Shown piece after piece: positions 25,706-32,456 of a stretch of DNA of 64,000 bases. Position 1 is the stretch's first letter. Each line of letters opens with the position of its first letter. Both the position numbers and the translations under genes were made by a program. Location of the stretch: assembly GCA_963702495.1 (NCBI GenBank), contig CAVPDA010000009.1:62001-126000 (forward strand). The letters are read 5' to 3'. Source of the DNA: CAVPDA01 sp963702495. GTDB taxonomy: Bacteria > Pseudomonadota > Gammaproteobacteria > Burkholderiales > Rhodocyclaceae. Below the pieces are notes generated by a model, which had not been told where the DNA came from, ran no database searches, and was given only the letters and a program-made list of their open reading frames with translations.

Positions 25706-28078
25706 TTATCCGCGCAGCCTGGCGGAGAACCTCGCCGTGGCGGACTCGACCAGCGCTGCAAGCGCCGCATCGACCTCGACATCCGCCAAAGTTTTTTCAG
25801 TATCTTGCATAACTATCCGGAATGCAACACTTTTTTGCTCCGGCTCGATGCCCTTGCCGGTGTACACATCGAATAACCGGATGTCCTGGACGATGGCCGG
25901 TGCCGACTCCCGCAGGCTCGCGGTGAGCGCCTCGGCAGCGACCGACTGGGAGACGACGAGCGCCAAGTCGCGCACCACCTGCGGAAAGCGGGAAACCTCG
26001 CGATACTGCGGCAGAGGCCGCGCCAGCAGCGGCTCCAGATCCAGTTCCAGAAGCACCGGGGCCGACCCCAGTTCGTACTTCTGCACCCACTGCGGATGCA
26101 GTTCGCCCACCAGGCCGATCTGCCGCTCGTCGATCCATACCGCCGCGCAGCGGCCGGGATGCAGCGCCGGGTGCAGCGTCTTGGTGTAGCGCGCGACGCC
26201 GGGGGCGAGCACCGCTTCGACGTCGGCCTTGGCGTCGTAGAAATCGGCCTGACGCGTCGCCACGCCCCACTGCTCCGGCAAGGCCGGGCCGGCTGCCAGC
26301 GCCGCGAGCCGCAGCGGCTGACGGAACCCCGGCACCACCTCCTGCGCATCGCCGCGCAGGAAACAGCGGCCGATCTCGAACACGCGCACGCGATCGACGC
26401 GCCGGTTGCGATTGGTGGCGAGGTTCGCCACCAGGCCGCCCATCAGGCTCGAACGCATCACGCCCATCTGGCTGGCGATCGGGTTGGCCAGCACCACCGG
26501 GGCGCGGTTGTCGCAGAAATCCGCTTCCCATTGGGCATCGACGAAGCTGAAGTTGATCACTTCCTGGTAGTCGCGCGCGGCCAGCAGCAGCTTCAGTTGC
26601 GTGGCACTGCGGGCGCCCTCCGGCAGCGGCAGCATGGCGAGCGGCGCGCGCGAAGCCTGCGCCGGAATGTTGTCGTAGCCGTGAATGCGCGCCAGTTCCT
26701 CGATCAGGTCCTCCTCGACGGCGAGATCGAAACGGTAACTGGGTGGCGTCACCAAGTAGGCGTCGCCATCGCGCACCAGGGCAAGTCCCAGCCCGCCCAG
26801 CAGCCGCTCGATCTGTCCCGCATCGAGGTCGATGCCGAGCACCCGCCGGGCACGCGAGGGCCGCAGGCGAATCGGCGTGCGCCGGGGCAGGTTGACCGGC
26901 AGGTCGTCGAGCGGTCCCGCCGCACCGCCGCAGATCTCCAGAATGAGTTGGGTGACGCGCTCGACGCCTTCCACGGTGTCGGCGAAATCGACGCCGCGCT
27001 CGAAGCGGTGCCCGGCCTCGCTCGTAAAGCCATAGCGGCGGGCGCGCCCCTGCAGTGCCTGCGGCCACCAGAACGCCGCTTCCACATAGACGCTGGTGGT
27101 GTCCGCATCCACCGCCGTAGCCTCGCCGCCCATGATGCCGGCCAGGCTCTCCACGCCCGCCTCGTCGGCGATGACGCCGACATCGGTTTCGATGTCGATG
27201 GTCTGCTCGTTGAGCAGCAGCAGCTGTTCGCCCTTGCGCCCCCAGCGCACTTCCAGGCCGCCCGCCACCTTGTCGAAATCGAAGACGTGGTTGGGACGGT
27301 TCAACTCCAGCATGACGTAGTTGGAGATGTCCACCAGCGCGCTGATCGAGCGCTGGCCCGAGCGCTCCAGGCGGCGCACCATCCATTCCGGCGTCGCCGC
27401 CCCGGCATTGACGCCGCGGATGACGCGTCCGGAAAAGCGGCCGCACAGATCCGGTGCTTCGACGCGCACCGGCAGCCGATCCGCAATGCCGACCGGCGCC
27501 GCCACGATCTGCGGGCGCTGCAGCGGTGCGCCGGTGAGGGCTGCGACTTCGCGCGCGATGCCGAACACGCCCAGGCAGTCGCTGCGGTTGGGCGTGAGCT
27601 TGAGCGTGATGCGCTTGTCGTCGAGGCCGAGCAGACCGCGCACGTCGGCACCGACCGGCGCATCCGCCGCCAGCGCCATAAGGCCGCCGTGGTCCTGCGA
27701 CAGCCCGAGTTCGCGTTCCGAGCACAGCATGCCGAAGGATTCGACGCCGCGCACCTTGGCCGCGCTGATGGTGACGCCGGGGAGTTCGGCGCCGACCAGC
27801 GCGCAGGGCACTTTCATGCCGGCGGCGACATTGGGTGCACCGCATACGATAGCCAGCACTTCGCCCTGGCCGGCGTCAACTTTGCACAATTTGAGCTTGT
27901 CGGCATTCGGATGCTTGTCGACTGCGAGCACTTCGGCGACGACGACGCCCGACATGGGCGGCGCAACGGGTTCGAGCGCCTCGACTTCCAGACCGGCCAT
28001 GGTCAGAAGATGGGCCAACTCGCCGCTGGTGAGCGGCGGATCGACGAAACTGCGCAGCCAGCTTTCCGGGAATTGCAT
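25706..28078 (-). CDS. pheT: Phenylalanyl-tRNA synthetase beta subunit
   Basis: A 790-residue subunit of the alpha2-beta2 PheRS. It has an N-terminal EMAP/tRNA-binding domain (about 40-150), the B3/B4 editing domain that removes Tyr-tRNA(Phe) (about 215-390), a B5 domain (about 400-475) and a C-terminal ferredoxin-like anticodon-binding domain (about 697-790). Length is typical. It follows pheS after 2 bases, so the subunits are made in equal amounts. Confidence 0.96.
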   Translation of the reverse strand: MQFPESWLRSFVDPPLTSGELAHLLTMAGLEVEALEPVAPPMSGVVVAEVLAVDKHPNADKLKLCKVDAGQGEVLAIVCGAPNVAAGMKVPCALVGAELPGVTISAAKVRGVESFGMLCSERELGLSQDHGGLMALAADAPVGADVRGLLGLDDKRITLKLTPNRSDCLGVFGIAREVAALTGAPLQRPQIVAAPVGIADRLPVRVEAPDLCGRFSGRVIRGVNAGAATPEWMVRRLERSGQRSISALVDISNYVMLELNRPNHVFDFDKVAGGLEVRWGRKGEQLLLLNEQTIDIETDVGVIADEAGVESLAGIMGGEATAVDADTTSVYVEAAFWWPQALQGRARRYGFTSEAGHRFERGVDFADTVEGVERVTQLILEICGGAAGPLDDLPVNLPRRTPIRLRPSRARRVLGIDLDAGQIERLLGGLGLALVRDGDAYLVTPPSYRFDLAVEEDLIEELARIHGYDNIPAQASRAPLAMLPLPEGARSATQLKLLLAARDYQEVINFSFVDAQWEADFCDNRAPVVLANPIASQMGVMRSSLMGGLVANLATNRNRRVDRVRVFEIGRCFLRGDAQEVVPGFRQPLRLAALAAGPALPEQWGVATRQADFYDAKADVEAVLAPGVARYTKTLHPALHPGRCAAVWIDERQIGLVGELHPQWVQKYELGSAPVLLELDLEPLLARPLPQYREVSRFPQVVRDLALVVSQSVAAEALTASLRESAPAIVQDIRLFDVYTGKGIEPEQKSVAFRIVMQDTEKTLADVEVDAALAALVESATARFSARLRG

Positions 28079-28080
28079 CG

Positions 28081-29106
28081 TCAGTTGAATTGCGAAAGAA
28101 AGCGCAGATCGCCGTCGAAGAACAGGCGCAGGTCATTCACGCCGTAGCGCAGCATGGTGAGGCGATCCGGCCCCATGCCGAAGGCGAAGCCGATGTACTT
28201 CTCGCTGTCGATGCCGACATGCTTCAGCACATTGGGATGAACCATGCCGCTGCCGGCGATCTCCAGCCAGCCCGTATGGCTGCACACGCGGCATCCGGCG
28301 CCGTCGCAGAACACGCAGCCCATGTCCACCTCGGCGGAGGGTTCGGTGAACGGGAAGAACGAGGGCCGGAAGCGCACCCGCAGGTCGTCCTTCTCGAAGA
28401 AGCGGCGCAGGAAGTCGGTCAGCACACCCTTGAGGTCGGCGAAGCTGACGTTCTCGTCCACCCACAGCCCTTCGACTTGGTGGAACATCGGCGAATGGGT
28501 GGCATCCGAGTCGACGCGATAGACGCGGCCCGGCGCGATGATCTTCAGCGGCGGCTTGTGGGTCTGCATGTACCGCACCTGGATCGGCGAGGTATGGGTG
28601 CGCAGCAGCAGGCCGGGCGCGTTCTCGATATAGAAGGTATCGTGCATCGAGCGCGCCGGATGGTTCTCCGGCGTGTTGAGCGCGGTGAAGTTGTGGAAAT
28701 CGGTCTCGATCTCCGGACCGTCGGCGACATCGAACCCGATTGATCGGAACAGCAGCTCGATGCGGTCCAGCGTGCGGGTGACCGGATGCAGTCCGCCCAC
28801 CGCCGCGCCGCGCCCCGGCAATGTCACGTCCAGGGCTTCGGCCTGCAGCTGCGTCTCCAGGCGCGCGCGCTTGATGTCGGCGCGGCGCGCCTCCAGGGCG
28901 CGCTCGATCGCATCCTTGGCCGAATTGATGGCGGCGCCAGCCGCTTTGCGGTCCTGCGCCGGCAGTTTGCCCAAGCCCTTGAGCAGTTCGGTGAGCGAGC
29001 CGCTCTTGCCCAGATAGCGCGCCTTCGCCTGCTCCAACTGGGCGGCATCCGCGATCGCGGCGAACTCGACGCTCGCCGCTGAAACCAGTTCTTCTACGTT
29101 CGTCAT
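28081..29106 (-). CDS. pheS: Phenylalanyl-tRNA synthetase alpha subunit
   Basis: A 341-residue catalytic subunit: N-terminal coiled coil (about 1-90) and a class II synthetase core with motif 2 (YRVDSDATHSPMFHQVEG, near residues 190-207) and motif 3 (GFAFGMGPDRLTMLRYG, near 310-326). It charges tRNA-Phe. The start is an ATG, and the gene sits behind a terminator-like hairpin (29149-29175) that may control entry from the upstream rplT. Confidence 0.96.
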   Translation of the reverse strand: MTNVEELVSAASVEFAAIADAAQLEQAKARYLGKSGSLTELLKGLGKLPAQDRKAAGAAINSAKDAIERALEARRADIKRARLETQLQAEALDVTLPGRGAAVGGLHPVTRTLDRIELLFRSIGFDVADGPEIETDFHNFTALNTPENHPARSMHDTFYIENAPGLLLRTHTSPIQVRYMQTHKPPLKIIAPGRVYRVDSDATHSPMFHQVEGLWVDENVSFADLKGVLTDFLRRFFEKDDLRVRFRPSFFPFTEPSAEVDMGCVFCDGAGCRVCSHTGWLEIAGSGMVHPNVLKHVGIDSEKYIGFAFGMGPDRLTMLRYGVNDLRLFFDGDLRFLSQFN

Positions 29107-29148
29107 GCTCTCGCTGCAGCAAGTCGCGGCCCGGCGGCGGCCGGAATC

Positions 29149-29175
29149 AAAAAAAGGAGGCCAAGCCTCCTTTTT
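29149..29175 (-). terminator. Terminator or attenuator between rplT and pheS
   Basis: On the minus strand: AAAAAGGAGGC-TTG-GCCTCCTTTTTTT, a strong hairpin with a T tract. In enterics pheST is controlled by attenuation at this position through the pheM leader peptide. I find no obvious Phe-rich leader here, so partial termination that lowers pheST relative to the ribosomal genes is the simpler reading. Confidence 0.75.
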
Positions 29176-29190
29176 CTGCGACGTACTTCG

Positions 29191-29550
29191 TCAGACGCCC
29201 AGTCCGGCCTTGGCCTGATCGGCGATCTTGGCGAACGCCACCTTGTCCATCACCGCCAGATCGGCGAGCACCTTGCGATCGACTTCGATCGCCGCCTTCT
29301 TCAGGCCGTTCATCAGGGTGCTATAGGTCAGGCCCAGTTCGCGCGCCGCGGCGTTGATGCGGGCGATCCACAGAGCACGGAACTGGCGCTTGCGCTGGCG
29401 ACGGTCGCGATAGGCGTATTGCCCCGCCTTCATCACCGCTTCCTTGGCAATGCGATAGACGCTGCTGCGGCGACCGCGATAGCCCTTGGCCTGATCCAGA
29501 ACCTTCTTGTGACGGGCATGCGCCGTCACACCGCGTTTGACTCGTGGCAT
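29191..29550 (-). CDS. rplT: 50S ribosomal protein L20
   Basis: A 119-residue r-protein, nearly all basic: MPRVKRGVTAHARHKKVL at the N terminus and the conserved RRQRKRQFRALWIARINAA region (residues about 50-68). It is an assembly protein for the large subunit, and in E. coli represses the rpmI-rplT mRNA. It lies 12 bases after rpmI. Confidence 0.97.
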   Translation of the reverse strand: MPRVKRGVTAHARHKKVLDQAKGYRGRRSSVYRIAKEAVMKAGQYAYRDRRQRKRQFRALWIARINAAARELGLTYSTLMNGLKKAAIEVDRKVLADLAVMDKVAFAKIADQAKAGLGV

Positions 29551-29562
29551 TCCTGACCTCCC

Positions 29563-29760
29563 TTAGGCGTAGGGCAACATGGCGCGAACCGACTTGACAT
29601 CGGTCCGATGGATCTCCGCCGTGCCGCGCAGCTGACGGATCCGCTTGCTCGTCTTCTTGGTCAGGATGTGGCGCTTGAACGCCTGCGAGCGCTTGATGCT
29701 GCCGCTGGCGCGCACTTTGAAGCGCTTGGCGGCCCCGCTCTTGGTCTTCATCTTGGGCAT
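29563..29760 (-). CDS. rpmI: 50S ribosomal protein L35
   Basis: A 65-residue r-protein: PKMKTKSGAAKRFKVRASG at the N terminus, IKRSQAFKRHILTKK in the middle. The ATG at 29760 gives the family length. The 127 bases between it and infC contain inverted GC-rich stretches that could host the L20-responsive fold known from other bacteria, but I cannot establish one by eye. Confidence 0.96.
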   Translation of the reverse strand: MPKMKTKSGAAKRFKVRASGSIKRSQAFKRHILTKKTSKRIRQLRGTAEIHRTDVKSVRAMLPYA

Positions 29761-29887
29761 TTCGTTACTCCGTTTTTTGATATGGCTGCGGGTGGTTCCC
29801 TGCGGAACGCTTGCAGACCCTCGCCACTTGTCTCGGCGGAAACGGTCCGCCAGCCGCCTGCGGCCCGCTTGCGCCGGCCGCGACAAA

Positions 29888-30430
29888 TCAGTGCTTCACC
29901 GGCACCTTCTTGATCGGCGCCAGCACCATGATCAGCTGGCGCCCTTCCATCTTCGGGAACTGCTCCACCGTGCCATAGGCTTCGAGGTCCCCTTTCACCC
30001 GCTCCAGGAGACGTATGCCGAACTCCTGGTGCGCCATCTCGCGGCCGCGAAAGCGCAGCGTCACCTTGGTCTTGTCGCCCTCCTGGAGGAACTTGATCAG
30101 GTTGCGCAGCTTGATCTGGTAATCCCCCTCGTCCGTACCGGGCCGGAACTTGATCTCCTTGACCTGGATCTGCTTCTGCTTGAGCTTGGCCTCGTGGGCC
30201 TTCTTGGCTTCGTAGTACTTGAACTTGCCGAAGTCCATCAAGCGGCAAACGGGCGGTTTTGCCATCGGCGCGATCTCCACCAGATCGACTCCCGCTTCCT
30301 CGGCCATGGTCAGCGCCTGCTGGATCGAAACGATCCCGACCTGGTCGCCTTCTACGCCAATGAGGCGGATTTCCGGGGCGTTGATCTCGCCATTGACGCG
30401 CTGCGTCGCCTTGCTACTAGCTTGAACGAT
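29888..30430 (-). CDS. infC: Translation initiation factor IF-3, with AUC start codon
   Basis: A 180-residue IF-3: N-terminal domain (NGEINAPEIRLIG, LMDFGKFKYYE) and C-terminal ribosome-binding domain (KEIKFRPGTDEGDYQIK). It keeps ribosomal subunits apart and proofreads start codons. No ATG, GTG or well-placed TTG exists. GGAGGT lies 7 bases before an ATC at 30430, giving MVQASSKATQRVNG. A TTG at 30445 is in frame but overlaps the Shine-Dalgarno itself. infC genes classically use AUU, AUC or AUA so that IF-3 limits its own translation. Confidence 0.94.
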   Translation of the reverse strand: MVQASSKATQRVNGEINAPEIRLIGVEGDQVGIVSIQQALTMAEEAGVDLVEIAPMAKPPVCRLMDFGKFKYYEAKKAHEAKLKQKQIQVKEIKFRPGTDEGDYQIKLRNLIKFLQEGDKTKVTLRFRGREMAHQEFGIRLLERVKGDLEAYGTVEQFPKMEGRQLIMVLAPIKKVPVKH

Positions 30431-30443
30431 GGTGCGAACCTCC
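30428..30443 (-). promoter_or_regulatory. infC ribosome-binding site with ATC start
   Basis: Minus strand: GGAGGTTCGCACCATC. A strong Shine-Dalgarno, 7-base spacer and non-canonical ATC start: the arrangement for IF-3 autoregulation. Confidence 0.85.
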
Positions 30444-30478
30444 AAAAAAACAGAAAGAAAGCCGCGTCCCGCGGTTAC

Positions 30479-32392
30479 TTACGCGCCTCGCTGCTCGCGC
30501 TCGCTTCGCAGGCGATCGACCAACGCTTCGAGGGACATTTGCCCGAGGTCCTGATTGCCCCGGGCCCGCACGGCCACCAGTTGCGCTGCCTTTTCCCTGT
30601 CGCCGACGACGATCTGGTAGGGCAGTTTCTGCATGCTATGTTCGCGTATTTTATAGTTAATTTTTTCGTTCCGCAAATCCGATAGTGCGCGCAAGCCGGC
30701 CGCTTGCAGCTTTTGCGCAACGTCCGCCGCGTAATCGGCCTGGTTTTCGGAGATATTCATCACCACCGCCTGCACCGGCGCCAGCCAGAGCGGGAAGGCC
30801 CCGGCGTGATGTTCGATCAGGATGCCGATGAAGCGCTCGAGTGAACCCAGGATAGCCCGGTGCAGCATCACCGGCGTCCGGCGCGTGTTGTCCTCGGCCA
30901 CGTACTCGGCCCCGAGCCGCGCCGGCAGCGAAAAGTCCAGTTGCAGCGTGCCGCACTGCCACACCCGGCTCAGGCAGTCCTTGAGGGAGAATTCGATCTT
31001 GGGGCCGTAGAACGCCCCCTCCCCCGGCTGCAGATCGTATTTCAGCCCTTTGGCATCGAGCGCCTGCGCCAGCGCCGCCTCTGCCCGGTCCCAGGCCTCG
31101 TCCGCGCCGATGCGCTTTTCCGGCCGCGTGGACAACTTGACCAGGATGTCGGAGAAGCCGAAGTCCGCGTACACCTTGCGCAGCAGGTCGATGAAATCGG
31201 AGGACTCGTCGAGCACCTGCTCCTCGCTGCAGAAGATGTGTGCGTCGTCCTGCACGAAGCCGCGCACCCGCATCAGGCCGTGCAGCGATCCCGACGGCTC
31301 GTTGCGATGGCAGGAGCCGAACTCGGCGATGCGCAGCGGCAGGTCGCGGTAACTCTTGATGCCCTGGTTGAAGATCTGGATGTGGCCCGGGCAGTTCATC
31401 GGCTTGACGGCGTAGTCGCGCTCCTCGGCCTTGGTCGTGAACATGTTTTCGGCATACATCTGCCAGTGCCCCGAACGCTCCCACAGGCTGCGCTCCATCA
31501 ACTGAGGCGTCTTCACCTCCTGGTAGCCGTGCTCACGGATCACCTGCCGCATGTACTGCTCGATTTCCTGCCACACGACCCAGCCGTTGGCGTGCCAGAA
31601 CACCATGCCCGGCGCCTCTTCCTGCAGGTGGAAGAGGTCGAGTTGGCGGCCGAGGCGGCGGTGGTCGCGCTTTTCCGCTTCCTCCAGCATGTGGAGGTAG
31701 GCGTCCTGTTCCTCCTTCTTCGCCCAGGCCGTGCCGTAGATGCGCTGCAGCATCTCGTTGCGCGAGTCGCCGCGCCAGTAGGCGCCGGCGACTTTCATCA
31801 GCTTGAAAACCTTGAGCTTCCCGATGGATGGCACATGCGGGCCGCGGCACAGATCGACGAATTCGCCCTCGCGGTAGAGCGACACGTCCTCGCCGGCGGG
31901 AATCGAGGCGATGATCTCCGCCTTGTAGTGCTCGCCGATGCCCTTGAAGAACTCCACCGCCCGGTCGCGCTGCCACACCTCGCGCGCCACCGGGAAATCC
32001 ATCTTCGCCAGTTCGTGCATGCGCTGCTCGATCTTGGCCAGGTCTTCGGGCGTGAATGGGCGCTTGTACGAGAAATCGTAGTAGAAGCCGTTGTCGATCA
32101 CCGGCCCGATGGTGACCTGGGCGTCGGGAAACAATTCCTTCACGGCGTAGGCCAGCAGGTGGGCGGTGGAGTGACGGATGATCTCGACGCCCTCCGCATC
32201 CTTGTCGGTGACGATGGCGAGGCGCGCATCGCGTTCGATGAGGAACGAGGTGTCCACGGTGCGGCCGTCCAGCTTGCCGGCGACGGCCGCCTTGGCCAGG
32301 CCCGGACCGATCGCGGCGGCGACCTCGGCTACGGTGACCGGGCGCGCGAAGGATTTCTGCGAGTTGTCGGGAAGGGTGATGACGACGGACAT
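30479..32392 (-). CDS. thrS: Threonyl-tRNA synthetase
   Basis: A 637-residue class II synthetase: N-terminal TGS domain (about 1-60), editing domain with the HSTAHLLAYAV zinc-like motif (near residue 75) and GPHVPSIGKLK, catalytic core with MNCPGHIQIF (zinc Cys), HRNEPSG motif 2, and the C-terminal anticodon-binding domain (about 535-637). The ATG at 32392 gives the usual TGS N terminus. First gene of the thrS-infC-rpmI-rplT-pheST-ihfA cluster, preceded by a hairpin over its Shine-Dalgarno and by a terminator-like hairpin. Confidence 0.96.
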   Translation of the reverse strand: MSVVITLPDNSQKSFARPVTVAEVAAAIGPGLAKAAVAGKLDGRTVDTSFLIERDARLAIVTDKDAEGVEIIRHSTAHLLAYAVKELFPDAQVTIGPVIDNGFYYDFSYKRPFTPEDLAKIEQRMHELAKMDFPVAREVWQRDRAVEFFKGIGEHYKAEIIASIPAGEDVSLYREGEFVDLCRGPHVPSIGKLKVFKLMKVAGAYWRGDSRNEMLQRIYGTAWAKKEEQDAYLHMLEEAEKRDHRRLGRQLDLFHLQEEAPGMVFWHANGWVVWQEIEQYMRQVIREHGYQEVKTPQLMERSLWERSGHWQMYAENMFTTKAEERDYAVKPMNCPGHIQIFNQGIKSYRDLPLRIAEFGSCHRNEPSGSLHGLMRVRGFVQDDAHIFCSEEQVLDESSDFIDLLRKVYADFGFSDILVKLSTRPEKRIGADEAWDRAEAALAQALDAKGLKYDLQPGEGAFYGPKIEFSLKDCLSRVWQCGTLQLDFSLPARLGAEYVAEDNTRRTPVMLHRAILGSLERFIGILIEHHAGAFPLWLAPVQAVVMNISENQADYAADVAQKLQAAGLRALSDLRNEKINYKIREHSMQKLPYQIVVGDREKAAQLVAVRARGNQDLGQMSLEALVDRLRSEREQRGA

Positions 32393-32406
32393 AAGGACCG
32401 ATCCTT
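32393..32406 (-). promoter_or_regulatory. Small hairpin covering the thrS Shine-Dalgarno
   Basis: Minus strand reads AAGGA-TCGG-TCCTT immediately before the ATG: a perfect 5-bp inverted repeat with a 4-base loop. AAGGA is the only candidate Shine-Dalgarno, so the fold would hide it and could tune thrS translation. The stem is short, so the effect may be modest. Confidence 0.45.
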
Positions 32407-32410
32407 CAGC

Positions 32411-32439
32411 AAAAAAAAGTGCGGCCGAACCGCACTTTT
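32411..32439 (-). terminator. Intrinsic terminator or attenuator upstream of thrS
   Basis: Minus strand: AAAAGTGCGG-TTCGG-CCGCACTTTT followed by more T (eight in all). It ends fdhA transcripts. It also sits only 18 bases before the thrS ATG, so any thrS promoter must either lie upstream and read through it (attenuation) or lie within a few bases. Confidence 0.85.
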
Positions 32440-32456
32440 CATTCAATTGGCTCGAC

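Noticed and set aside
29761..29887. Possible L20-binding leader between infC and rpmI
   Set aside because: GC-rich inverted stretches exist, but I could not trace the two-site pairing needed for a specific call.
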